Origin: an uncultured Bacteroidia bacterium
GTDB taxonomy: Bacteria; Bacteroidota; Bacteroidia; Bacteroidales; ML635J-15
Assembly: GCA_902791865.1 (NCBI GenBank)
Contig: CADAXK010000004.1
Location: 186,001-250,000 of the forward strand
Length of the DNA stretch: 64,000 bases
Reading direction: 5' to 3'
The translations under genes and the position numbers were made by a program. Below are positions 1 to 8,032 of the stretch, one piece after another (position 1 is the stretch's first letter; every line of letters starts with the position of its first letter). A model generated the notes under the pieces. The model was not told where the DNA came from and did not search any database. It saw nothing but the letters and a program-made list of their open reading frames with translations.

Positions 1-1843
1 CATCCTTTATCACCATAAGCTTTTCCTCGAACGAAATGCGCACATCTGGCACCTTGATTCGGCACACCGACAGCACCATCCTTTCGGCAATTTCGTCAAC
101 ATTTGTCAGAACCTTCTGGTTTACAGCCATCATCGAAGCCTGAATCTGCGATTCGTCTAGTTTCGAAACCATTCCTGCACCAATCAGTCCCGGCAGATAA
201 TATATGCACTTGACGCCATTTTCGTAAACCTTTCCAGCATACGAACGGGCAAATCCACGCAAAGCACGCTTCGACACAACATAGGGAGCAGAACCCGCAA
301 ACTGGGCATCCTCGCCCACCGAACCCGTTATTAGCACGGCTCGACGGACATTATCCGACATCTTTTCGCACAAATACCTGATAGACTCGTAGTTTATCCG
401 TGCCACATCCTCAAATTCGGAAATTCCAACCTTCGTAGCACGAGCAAGTCCGCCAGTAACAGCATGTGTATTAATCAGATAATCAACTTTTCCATACTTT
501 TCTGCAATGCGTGATACCAAAGCGTCAACTTGTGCCTTATCGCACAAATCGACCTTTTCAATCGAAACTGGCACATTGCATTCGGCAGAGATTTTTTCTT
601 TCAAGTCGTTGATTACCGCAACATTGGAATTGTATATCAATATAAGTTCTGCACCTTTACGAGCTGCCGAAAGTGCAATTTCACGACCTATGCCGCCAGA
701 AGCACCAGTAAGCATCAACGTTCTGCCTTCCAATTCGCGCGATGGCGAAAATTTGAATTCGCGTGGTGGCATTATGTATGCAAAACCGCCAAATTCACCG
801 CCAAGTCCAGCCACTGCCGTCAGAACCTTGTCGTTTGGCTTAAGCCTACCTTCCGACATAAGCACATCGAAACAAGCAGGAATGGATGCACCCGAAAGGT
901 TTCCACAGTTAATCTGCACATCCTGATAAACTTTTGCCTTGTCGATGCCAAGGTTTTCGGCAACCGAATGAACGATTGCATTTCCTGTCTGGTGAGGGAT
1001 GAAAACAGCAAGGTCGTCGATAGTCCAGCCGCACTGTTCAAGCAGTTTTTGTGCTGTAAAAGTAATATTCGGCACGGCACGGCTCTTCACCATACGCGGT
1101 TCCATAAAAAGGTTGCCCGAATGGTCGGCACCGAGGAAATCGAGCATTGCAATGTCCTCGTTGTTGCGAACGGCGACTATACCGCATTTCTCTTCAGTCT
1201 CTACCCTGCTAATCACCACTGCTGCAGCCGAATCGCCGAAAGTCGTAAACGGCACAAAGTCGCGTTCTTCGAGCAGAAGTTCCGACATAACCTCGGAATG
1301 AGCCACAACGATATGATTTGCAGTCGGATGCGAATTGAAATAAGCCAACGCCGCCTCGATGTTAGAATTGAAGCCGACGCAGGCCGATGTCAGCGAAAAC
1401 GACGGCGACTGCTTTTCTTCAGAACAAAAGTAGGACTTTACGAACTCGGCAATTCCAGGAGCCTTCTGTGGAGCAGTTGCCGTCCCGACAAACCAAGCAT
1501 CTATGTCGTTGCCCGAAAGTCCGCTTTTTGCGAGAGCCTTCTCTACTGCGCCTACGCACAATGTGATTGTATCGTCGGCATTCTTGTACTGCGAAGCAGC
1601 GGGCGGAAACGGCACAACGTGGTAACGCGTCTTGAAGCCCATCTTTGCCTCTGCCATATAGTCAAATGCCGTTGCCTCGGGATTCTTTGCCTTGTATGCA
1701 GCGAAATTATCAGACTTCGCAGCACGTGACTCGTTAAAGCCGTCGAGATAACCAAGACGGATATACTTCAATATGTCGCCATTTGTAACTTCGTACTTAC
1801 CAAGCACAAAGCCAGTTCCGGAAAATATGAAACTTTCAGCCAT
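1..1843 (-). CDS. 3-oxoacyl-ACP synthase III / SDR ketoreductase fusion (3' end outside window)
   Basis: An open frame of 614 codons runs from the ATG at 1843 off the left edge. The N-terminal ~360 residues read as a KAS III (FabH-like) condensing enzyme: the nucleophile is in LTSACVGF (Cys about 155), the His in IPHQTGNA (about 284) and the Asn in INCGNLSGAS (about 315). From about residue 370 a short-chain dehydrogenase follows with the NAD(P)-binding motif TGASGGIG and a YVVSK catalytic pair late in the visible part. One chain could therefore condense an acyl group with malonyl-ACP and reduce the resulting ketone. The start overlaps the stop of the upstream cyclophilin gene (TAATG), so translation is probably coupled. 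The pathway (fatty acid, aryl polyene or other polyketide-like lipid) cannot be told from this piece. The plus-strand open frame over 530-1729 is a shadow. Confidence 0.85.
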   Translation of the reverse strand, partial: MAESFIFSGTGFVLGKYEVTNGDILKYIRLGYLDGFNESRAAKSDNFAAYKAKNPEATAFDYMAEAKMGFKTRYHVVPFPPAASQYKNADDTITLCVGAVEKALAKSGLSGNDIDAWFVGTATAPQKAPGIAEFVKSYFCSEEKQSPSFSLTSACVGFNSNIEAALAYFNSHPTANHIVVAHSEVMSELLLEERDFVPFTTFGDSAAAVVISRVETEEKCGIVAVRNNEDIAMLDFLGADHSGNLFMEPRMVKSRAVPNITFTAQKLLEQCGWTIDDLAVFIPHQTGNAIVHSVAENLGIDKAKVYQDVQINCGNLSGASIPACFDVLMSEGRLKPNDKVLTAVAGLGGEFGGFAYIMPPREFKFSPSRELEGRTLMLTGASGGIGREIALSAARKGAELILIYNSNVAVINDLKEKISAECNVPVSIEKVDLCDKAQVDALVSRIAEKYGKVDYLINTHAVTGGLARATKVGISEFEDVARINYESIRYLCEKMSDNVRRAVLITGSVGEDAQFAGSAPYVVSKRALRGFARSYAGKVYENGVKCIYYLPGLIGAGMVSKLDESQIQASMMAVNQKVLTNVDEIAERMVLSVCRIKVPDVRISFEEKLMVIKD

Positions 1844-2604
1844 TATTTCTTCTTTGAATCTTTAGTTTTCTTGGCTTTTTTTGTTTTCTCTGGCTTTTTG
1901 TCACTTTTATCATTCTGGGCAGTTGCCTCCGGCTTCTTTTCGTTGGCTTCTTCCTTGAGAACCGTCATCTTTATAATCTTCACATCTTCCACAGGACGAT
2001 CGGCAACACCAGTCTCAACAGCAGCAATCTTATCGACAACGCCAAGACCTTCAACTACTTCGCCGAATACTGTGTATTGGTTATCGAGATGTGGAGTTCC
2101 TCCGATAGTTGCGTAAGCATCGCGCTCCTTATTTGTGAAAGTTTTGCCCAATGCCTTTTCAAACTGATCGAGTTTCATGTCGGTATATTTCTGACCCTGA
2201 ACAATGTAGAACTGCGAACCCGAACTTTCACGCTTCGGATTTACATTGTCACCAGTGCGGGCAGCAGCAAGAGCGCCTTTTTTGTGGAAATGCGTAGGAT
2301 AAACTATTTCGGCAGGAATTGTGTAGCCCGGTCCGCCATTGCCAAGACGAGCATTCGGAGCAGCATTCTTCGACATTGGGTCCCCGCCCTGAATCATGAA
2401 GTTATTTATAACACGATGGAACAACAAGCCCTCGTAGAAACCGCTTTCGGCAAGTTTTACAAAATTGTCGCGATGCAATGGAGTATCATCGTAAAGCATC
2501 ACTGTCATATTTCCCTTAGTTGTTTCAATCAACACCTTGGTCGACTGCGCAAATGCCATTGCAGAAACGAGTGCAAGAGCAACGATAATTAATATTTTCT
2601 TCAT
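1843..2604 (-). CDS. Exported cyclophilin-type peptidyl-prolyl isomerase with Lys-rich tail
   Basis: 253 residues from the ATG at 2604; an in-frame TTG at 2610 is the other possible start. It begins with a signal peptide (MKKILIIVALALVSAMAFAQ) and then a complete cyclophilin domain with FHRVINNFMIQGGD and SGSQFYIVQG, the active-site segments of the PpiA/PpiB family. It should catalyse prolyl cis-trans isomerisation in the periplasm. The last ~35 residues are a low-complexity Lys-rich tail (KKTKDSKKK) outside the fold. A canonical Bacteroidota promoter lies just upstream. The neighbour at 2739-3431 is a paralogue, so this is a tandem duplication. The gene overlaps the KAS III-SDR gene by one base, which ties the two into one transcript although their functions look unrelated. 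Confidence 0.92.
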   Translation of the reverse strand: MKKILIIVALALVSAMAFAQSTKVLIETTKGNMTVMLYDDTPLHRDNFVKLAESGFYEGLLFHRVINNFMIQGGDPMSKNAAPNARLGNGGPGYTIPAEIVYPTHFHKKGALAAARTGDNVNPKRESSGSQFYIVQGQKYTDMKLDQFEKALGKTFTNKERDAYATIGGTPHLDNQYTVFGEVVEGLGVVDKIAAVETGVADRPVEDVKIIKMTVLKEEANEKKPEATAQNDKSDKKPEKTKKAKKTKDSKKK

Positions 2605-2644
2605 AATCAACTTTTTATAGTTTTCTAATCAAAAGTGCGAAACG

Positions 2645-2675
2645 CAAAATTAATAAATTTGGCAAAAACCGCAAA
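2645..2675 (-). promoter_or_regulatory. Bacteroidota-type promoter for the 1843-2604 cyclophilin
   Basis: On the minus strand a TTTG box (plus 2672-2675) and a TAATTTTG box (plus 2645-2652) are separated by 19 bp, matching the TTTG / TAnnTTTG consensus of this phylum. Transcription would begin near 2638, about 35 bases before the ATG. Confidence 0.6.
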
Positions 2676-2738
2676 GTTGATTAACAAAGAGCGAGCCAAA
2701 AAGGGAATTACAAACAGTGATGATTCTATGTTATCTCC

Positions 2739-3431
2739 TTATTTTTTCTTGGACTTCTTCGCTTTCTTTCCAGAATCATCCTTAATAATCTTCATCTTCA
2801 ATATCCTGACATCGACCAAAGGACGGTCGTCCTTATTTGTTTCTACTGCAGCAATCGCGTTTACGACATCCATTCCTTCAAGAACTTCACCAAATACAGT
2901 ATATTGGGTATCGAGATGCGGAGTTCCACCAATCGTTTTGTAGTATTCACGAATTTCAGCAGGCATCTTTATTCCCAAATGCGACTCGTACTTGTCGAGT
3001 TTTTCATCAGTAAAAGTTCTTCCCTGAACAATATAGAACTGAGAGCCAGAACTTCTACGCTCGGGATTTTCGTCATCGCTGTTACGCGCGGCAGCAAGTG
3101 CGCCCTTCTTGTGGAAATATTTTGGATAAACAAATTCTGCAGGTATGGTGTAGTCGGTATCCGCATCACCTAAAAGTACATCGGGCGCAGCATTCTTGGA
3201 TGTCGGATCGCCAGCCTGAATCATAAAGTTATTTATCACGCGATGAAACAATATACTGTCGTAGAAATTGCTTTCGACAAGCTTTATAAAATTGTCGCGA
3301 TGCAATGGCGTTTCATCGTACAACATTACCGTAATATTTCCCATGGAAGTTTCAATCAACACCTTGGTTGACTGAGCAAAAGCCATTGCCGAAATAAACA
3401 TCAAGGCAATCAGAAATGATATTTTTCTCAT
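2739..3431 (-). CDS. Exported cyclophilin-type peptidyl-prolyl isomerase (paralogue)
   Basis: 230 residues from an ATG at 3431, with signal peptide (MRKISFLIALMFISAMAFAQ) and a full cyclophilin domain (FHRVINNFMIQAGD, SGSQFYIVQG). It is closely similar along its length to the product of 1843-2604, including the insertion between the core motifs and a short basic tail (KKAKKSKKK), so the two arose by tandem duplication. It is predicted to be a periplasmic folding catalyst. A TAACTTTG -10-like box lies at 3465-3472 on the minus strand, but its upstream TTTG partner is poorly spaced. No terminator is visible between this gene and the AAA_14 gene upstream. Confidence 0.92.
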   Translation of the reverse strand: MRKISFLIALMFISAMAFAQSTKVLIETSMGNITVMLYDETPLHRDNFIKLVESNFYDSILFHRVINNFMIQAGDPTSKNAAPDVLLGDADTDYTIPAEFVYPKYFHKKGALAAARNSDDENPERRSSGSQFYIVQGRTFTDEKLDKYESHLGIKMPAEIREYYKTIGGTPHLDTQYTVFGEVLEGMDVVNAIAAVETNKDDRPLVDVRILKMKIIKDDSGKKAKKSKKK

Positions 3432-3499
3432 AAGTCAAACAATTTTCGTTAAACAATAATTGGGCAAAGTTAATGAAATTAGCAAAACCAAAAACATAT

Positions 3500-4804
3500 T
3501 TACATGAACGCTGCCATATACAAAGGCATATAGGTAATATTTTCTGTCTTTTCCAAATTATACTTGCAGAGAACTACGCTCCGTTCAATCTTGTCAGGAT
3601 GATTTGCCAATGCGTTATCAAGAGAAGCGTGGCTCTTGTAATTGTTTCCCAACTTTACTTCCAAAATATTCAGCGACTTGTCACCTTTTAGCAGGAAATC
3701 CAGTTCATTGCGGCTTTTATGGTCGTAGTAATGAAGCAAATGACCGTGCTTTGACAATTCGGCGGCAACAAAATTCTCGGTTAGACCACCCTCGTTAATG
3801 GACAAATCGCCCTGCACAACCTGCCACTGCACATTGCCGCTCCACATACTGCAAAGCAAGCCAGTGTCAAGCATATAGACCTTGAAAAGATTCCTGTTTT
3901 CGTATTGTTCGAAAGGCAAATCGAGCGAATGGGTGTTGTAGCAGAAATACGCCACGCCAGCATCTGCTAGCCACTGCGCCGCATCCTCATACTTCTGCAT
4001 ACTGGCGGTTTTCTCCAAGTCGGATAGTATGTAGCGTTTCTTCTCCTTTGCAAGCTGAGACGGTATGGCATCGAAAAAGCGTTTTGCCTTAGTCTTGTTT
4101 TCTGCGGCATACTTGGCAATATCGAGCCTATAGCTGTCCAAGATAAGCTTTTGCTGATGCAAAGTCTTGGCAAAATCGGGATTCTCCAGATAGGTTGCGA
4201 CAACCTTAGGCATACCGCCAACGACCAAAAAATTCCTGTAGTGCCTCATAAGTTGCTCGTGAGCGAAATTTTCAAGTGGACGCTCCTCCAGATACGCCTG
4301 CCTAACCATCTCAATAGCCTGTTCTCCTACCCCGTTTGCCCACAGCCATTCCTCAAAATCAAGCGGATACATTTGTATCTGACTTTCAAAACCGACAGGA
4401 TAACTGCTGACATCGGCATAATTTATCCCCAACAAAGAGCCCGACTCAATATAATCGAAGCGACCATCCTCGACAAGAAACTTAATGGCAGTACGCGCAT
4501 TAGGACAACTCTGAATTTCATCAAGGAACACCAAGGTCTGCCCCTCCACAAACGGTCCATACCCCATCAAGCTCAACTTACCAATGATAGTCTGTGCATC
4601 CCGATTGCCAGCAAAAGCCTCATGAATTTCAGGAGTTTGCTCAAAATTCAGTTCAACAAAATGCTTGTAATACCGACGAGCAAATTCGCGTATAGTTGTA
4701 GTCTTTCCCACCTGACGCGCACCACACACAAGCAGGGCTTCTTTTTGCGGAGTATTTTTCCACTCCAGCAACTTCCTGATTATCTTACGTTCAATTGCAA
4801 TCAT
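3500..4804 (-). CDS. AAA_14 / DUF4143 family ATPase
   Basis: 434 residues from the ATG at 4804 (MIAIERK); an in-frame TTG at 4819 lies inside a repeat and is less likely. The N-terminal AAA_14 domain has Walker A GARQVGKTT and Walker B LVFLDEIQSCP. The C-terminal DUF4143 half contains a winged-helix-like segment (LSDLEKTASMQKYEDAAQWL), a DTGLL motif, LTENFVAAEL, and a closing ELDFLL...ILEVKLG segment resembling the PD-(D/E)XK nuclease fold. The family is common in Bacteroidota and archaea and its function is not established. The region before the start codon holds seven spaced copies of a 16-bp repeat, and the last copy covers the ribosome-binding region, so autoregulation is plausible. A homologue at 25622-26794 has an analogous but unrelated array. 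Confidence 0.9.
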   Translation of the reverse strand: MIAIERKIIRKLLEWKNTPQKEALLVCGARQVGKTTTIREFARRYYKHFVELNFEQTPEIHEAFAGNRDAQTIIGKLSLMGYGPFVEGQTLVFLDEIQSCPNARTAIKFLVEDGRFDYIESGSLLGINYADVSSYPVGFESQIQMYPLDFEEWLWANGVGEQAIEMVRQAYLEERPLENFAHEQLMRHYRNFLVVGGMPKVVATYLENPDFAKTLHQQKLILDSYRLDIAKYAAENKTKAKRFFDAIPSQLAKEKKRYILSDLEKTASMQKYEDAAQWLADAGVAYFCYNTHSLDLPFEQYENRNLFKVYMLDTGLLCSMWSGNVQWQVVQGDLSINEGGLTENFVAAELSKHGHLLHYYDHKSRNELDFLLKGDKSLNILEVKLGNNYKSHASLDNALANHPDKIERSVVLCKYNLEKTENITYMPLYMAAFM

Positions 4805-5075
4805 AGTAACTTTTTGCAAGTATTTTTATCATTTTTTAGTAACTTATTGCAATAGTTTCAATTAAATTTTAGTAACTTTTTGCAATATTTCGACCGCAAA
4901 TTTAGTAACTTTTTGTAAGTAAAGACAATTATTTTACACCATTTTTAACAAACAAACACAATATACTAATAATCAAACATTTAATTAAACACAAAGTAAC
5001 TTATTGCAAATATTTTTCCTAAACTATAGTAACTTTTTGCAATATATTTCGGCAAAATTTAGTAACTTATTGCAA
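4804..5075 (-). repeat. Seven 16-bp direct repeats, 33-bp period, ending at the AAA_14 start codon
   Basis: Plus-strand consensus TAGTAACTTWTTGCAA. Copies start at 4804, 4837, 4870, 4903, 4994, 5027 and 5060. Spacing is exactly 33 bp inside each of two groups (four and three copies), with a 91-bp step between groups. Copy 4903 has one change (TGTAA for TGCAA) and copy 4994 has A as first base. The spacers are A/T-rich and not conserved. The first copy abuts the ATG of the ATPase gene. The array looks like a multi-site operator or iteron set; the 33-bp spacing would place sites on roughly the same face of the helix. Confidence 0.9.
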
Positions 5076-5100
5076 AAGTATCATTACAAAAAATCCGCAA
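5073..5100 (-). promoter_or_regulatory. Predicted promoter upstream of the 33-bp repeat array
   Basis: The minus strand has TACTTTTG (plus 5073-5080), a match to TAnnTTTG, and a TTG (plus 5098-5100) 17 bp upstream. The box overlaps the distal end of the outermost repeat copy. If used, transcription starts near 5066 and nearly the whole array lies in the 5' leader of the AAA_14 mRNA. Confidence 0.4.
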
Positions 5101-5118
5101 GCTTATCGCCTGCGGATT
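5087..5118 (-). terminator. Rho-independent terminator after sppA
   Basis: An 8-bp stem (AATCCGCA at 5092-5099 with TGCGGATT at 5111-5118) is followed on the minus strand by a run of T (plus A-run 5088-5093). It lies 23 bases past the sppA stop and separates that gene from the repeat array. Confidence 0.75.
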
Positions 5119-5140
5119 CCGTATTATAACCACAAAACAA

Positions 5141-6928
5141 TTACTTTATCACAATGTCATGTTCCATACGAGCTTGAATGCCACTGGTTTCAGCAATTCT
5201 CTTGGCGTTCTGGTAGTAGATGTAGTTTTCGCCAAGTTCGCTCTTCATGATTCTTGCAGAAATATCAAACTGTTCTGCCAATTCTTCGAACCATTCCTTC
5301 TTTGCAGGATATTCAACAATCTTGTAGTCTGGAATATTTGCCAGTTCAACTGCCTTCTTCACTGCATCGTTAAGGCTACCGAGTTCATCAACAAGACCGA
5401 TTTCAATTGCATCGGCGCCAGCCCAAACGCGGCCCTGTCCTATCGAATCGACCAAAGCCTTTTCGCTCAAAACATGACCTTCGGCACCCTTGCCCTTACG
5501 TCCATCAAAAACTCTTGTAAGGAAAGTATCGTAGAAATCCTCGATTGACTGCTGTACATAGTTGTATTCCATCTCTGTAACAGGACGCATTGTGCTTCCA
5601 AAATCAGCATGAGCGTTAGTGCAAACTGTGTCGATTGTAAGACCAATCTTGTCGGTTACAAGTCCCTGCAAGTTCGGGAACATTCCGAAAACGCCAATCG
5701 AACCTGTCAAAGTTGTAGGCTGAGCATAGATGTAGTCAGCTGAACAAGAAATGTAGTATCCGCCCGAAGCAGCGAGGTTACCCATAGAAACTACAACTGG
5801 CTTTCCTGCCTGCTTAACCTTCTGAATTTCACGCCACATAACTTCCGAAGCAAGTCCCGAACCACCGGGTGAGTTTACGCGCAGAACTACAGCCTTAACA
5901 TCGTCGTTTTCACGAATCTTGCGGAGTTCCTCGGCAATCTTGTCGCCACCCATCTGACCTTTACCGCCATTGCCATCAACAATTTCGCCTTCGGCAAACA
6001 AAACAGCAACTTCGTTCTTCGACTTGTTTTCCTTTACATTAGGAACACTTGCCTTTGCATATTTTTCAAGGTCGATGAACATATCCTTGTCCTTGCCGTC
6101 GAATCCCGACTTAGCCTTGAGTTCGTCTATTACCTCATCGTAATACTTTACAGCGTCAGCAAACTTCAATGTAACGGCGTCCTCTGCCTTACGCAACGAA
6201 AGGCTGTCAGCATACATATTGAGGTCTTCGACCGAAATGCCACGAGCTTCGGAAATTCCTCTGCACACCTTTCCCCAGATAGAATTCAGGAGAACGCTGT
6301 ACTGCTTGCGGTTTGCAGGACTCATCTTGTCGCAGATGTAAGGCTCGACAGCCGACTTGAACTGTCCGTGACGGAAAACCTGCATTTCAACGCCCAACTT
6401 CTCAAGTACATTCTTGTAGAACATTATCTGAGAGCACATACCCTGCCACGACATTCCGCCCTGCGGGTTTACATAAACCTCGTCGGCAACCGATGCCAAA
6501 TAGTAGCCGAACTGCGAATATGCAGTAGCATAACTTATTATGAACTTTCCGCTTTCCTTGAACTCGATGAGTTTGTTGCGAAGTTCCTCGATTGTTGCAG
6601 TACCAGCCGAAGCACCATCCATATCCAGATAGATACCCTTGATACGGTCGTCGGTCTTTGCCTTTTCAATCGACTTCAAAGCATCGTTAAGACCAATCTG
6701 CTTCACTGTCGTCATCGACATGAAATCAAACCCCATTCCATCGGTAACCTTGTCGGGCATATCGGCAGTAAGAGAAATCTTCAGCACCGAATTGTCCTTC
6801 ACGGTAACGTCCGACGACGAACTACCAGCTGCCGACAGGCAAATCAACAAAAAAATCACGCCATAAAGGATGTGAACGATGATAACGCCCACAACTACGG
6901 CCAACATTACTTTCCAAAATTTATTCAT
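5141..6928 (-). CDS. sppA: Signal peptide peptidase SppA (protease IV, 67K type)
   Basis: 595 residues from the ATG at 6928 (MNKFWKVMLAVVVG); the alternative at 6937 is a TTG. A single N-terminal membrane segment (residues ~8-34) anchors two ClpP-like S49 domains. The catalytic Lys is in GQFKSAVEP (K191) and the nucleophile Ser in MGNLAASGGYYIS (S388), the arrangement known from E. coli SppA where the two halves supply one residue each. It digests signal peptides left in the membrane after cleavage and possibly other membrane proteins. It is divergent from aroC. A TATCTTTG box lies on the minus strand at 6958-6965, with no clear upstream partner. A terminator follows the gene. Confidence 0.95.
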   Translation of the reverse strand: MNKFWKVMLAVVVGVIIVHILYGVIFLLICLSAAGSSSSDVTVKDNSVLKISLTADMPDKVTDGMGFDFMSMTTVKQIGLNDALKSIEKAKTDDRIKGIYLDMDGASAGTATIEELRNKLIEFKESGKFIISYATAYSQFGYYLASVADEVYVNPQGGMSWQGMCSQIMFYKNVLEKLGVEMQVFRHGQFKSAVEPYICDKMSPANRKQYSVLLNSIWGKVCRGISEARGISVEDLNMYADSLSLRKAEDAVTLKFADAVKYYDEVIDELKAKSGFDGKDKDMFIDLEKYAKASVPNVKENKSKNEVAVLFAEGEIVDGNGGKGQMGGDKIAEELRKIRENDDVKAVVLRVNSPGGSGLASEVMWREIQKVKQAGKPVVVSMGNLAASGGYYISCSADYIYAQPTTLTGSIGVFGMFPNLQGLVTDKIGLTIDTVCTNAHADFGSTMRPVTEMEYNYVQQSIEDFYDTFLTRVFDGRKGKGAEGHVLSEKALVDSIGQGRVWAGADAIEIGLVDELGSLNDAVKKAVELANIPDYKIVEYPAKKEWFEELAEQFDISARIMKSELGENYIYYQNAKRIAETSGIQARMEHDIVIK

Positions 6929-7021
6929 ATAAATCAAATTTTTATTAAACGATACCGCAAAGATAATTCAATTTACGTTTAACGATTTACGATTTTAGAT
7001 TTTTTTAGCAATATATTTCGT

Positions 7022-7052
7022 TTTGACAATACAACATTTTTACTTACCTTTG
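7022..7052 (+). promoter_or_regulatory. Consensus promoter for aroC
   Basis: TTTG at 7022-7025, 19 bp spacer, TACCTTTG at 7045-7052. This is a full match to the Bacteroidota housekeeping promoter. The 5' leader would be only about 15 bases before the ATG at 7073. Confidence 0.8.
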
Positions 7053-7072
7053 TTTGCTCAAAATAACATCGG

Positions 7073-8032
7073 ATGAACTCTTTTGGGAATATCTTCAGAA
7101 TAACGCTCTACGGCGAATCGCACGGCAAGGAAATCGGCATAGTGGTTGACGGCTGTCCTGCAGGAATACCGCTGGCTGAAAACGACATGCTAACCGACAT
7201 TGAGCGCCGGAAGGCTGGCGGATACGCCACAAGCGCACGCACAGAAAACGACATTCCCGAAATACGAAGTGGCATATATCGTGGACATACAACTGGCGCA
7301 CCTATAATGATTGCCTTCAGAAACGAAAATTTCCGTGATGAAGACTACCAGTTCGACGGCTTTTTCCGTCCCGGACATGCCGATTACGCAGCATACAGGA
7401 AATACAACGGCTACAACAATCCTCTAGGTGGCGGACAGTTCTCGGGAAGAATGACTTTGCCGATAGTCGCTGCAGGATGCATAGCGAAAAAAATAATCCA
7501 CGATGTGGAAATTTCTGCATCAATACTCCCTGAATGCTTGAAAAACGTAGAAAGAGCCTTGCCAGACGATTCTGCTGGCGGAATAATAGAATGCAGAATA
7601 AGAAACCTTGATGCTGGAATCGGCGAACCATTCTTCAACAGCCTCGAATCGCTGATTTCCCACGCAATATTTTCTATTCCAGGCGCAAAAGCCATAGAGT
7701 TCGGTAACGGAATAGCATCCGCGTCAATGCTCGGATCGGAATACAACGACTGCATAGTATCATCAGACGGTAAAACTGCGACAAACAACTGCGGAGGAAT
7801 CAACGGTGGTATTTCAAATGGCAACGAAATAATATTCCGCACCTACTTTCATCCCACCCCAAGCATAGCCAAAAAGCAACATACATTCAACTTCGAAACA
7901 AAGCAAATGCAAGACTTTGAAATTCAAGGTCGACACGATGTATGCTACGCATTGCGCACTCCAGTCATCGTCGAAGCTTTGACTGCAATAGTAATCACCG
8001 ACCTAACACTAACATCCGGGCAATGGAAATAA
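7073..8032 (+). CDS. aroC: Chorismate synthase, short variant
   Basis: 319 residues. It should convert 5-enolpyruvylshikimate-3-phosphate to chorismate using reduced FMN, the last step of the shikimate pathway. Seen: GESHG near the N-terminus and RPGHADYA (the two active-site His), LGSEYND, NNCGGINGGISNG and GRHDVC with the catalytic Asp. It is about 35-40 residues shorter than the E. coli enzyme; the gap falls between the DVEI strand and AGGIIECRI. The usual GGGRSSARET segment reads GGGQFSGRMT, the form I recall from short-type enzymes of Clostridia and other anaerobes. The AddB-like gene starts inside its last codons, so the two form an operon. Confidence 0.93.
   Translation: MNSFGNIFRITLYGESHGKEIGIVVDGCPAGIPLAENDMLTDIERRKAGGYATSARTENDIPEIRSGIYRGHTTGAPIMIAFRNENFRDEDYQFDGFFRPGHADYAAYRKYNGYNNPLGGGQFSGRMTLPIVAAGCIAKKIIHDVEISASILPECLKNVERALPDDSAGGIIECRIRNLDAGIGEPFFNSLESLISHAIFSIPGAKAIEFGNGIASASMLGSEYNDCIVSSDGKTATNNCGGINGGISNGNEIIFRTYFHPTPSIAKKQHTFNFETKQMQDFEIQGRHDVCYALRTPVIVEALTAIVITDLTLTSGQWK

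Noticed and set aside
530..1729. 399-residue plus-strand open frame
   Set aside because: It lies opposite the KAS III-SDR gene, which shows clear active-site motifs; the product is Cys/Arg-rich with no family features.
4804..5075. CRISPR array reading of the 16-bp repeats with 17-bp spacers
   Set aside because: Units are too short, spacers are short and A/T-rich, there are no cas genes, spacing breaks once, and the array stops at a start codon. The 13-bp array at 25514 fails for the same reasons.
7942..8022. Upstream extension of the AddB-like protein to 7942
   Set aside because: Those 27 codons lie inside aroC in another frame and have no similarity to the fold; the ATG at 8023 gives the natural start with a 10-base overlap.
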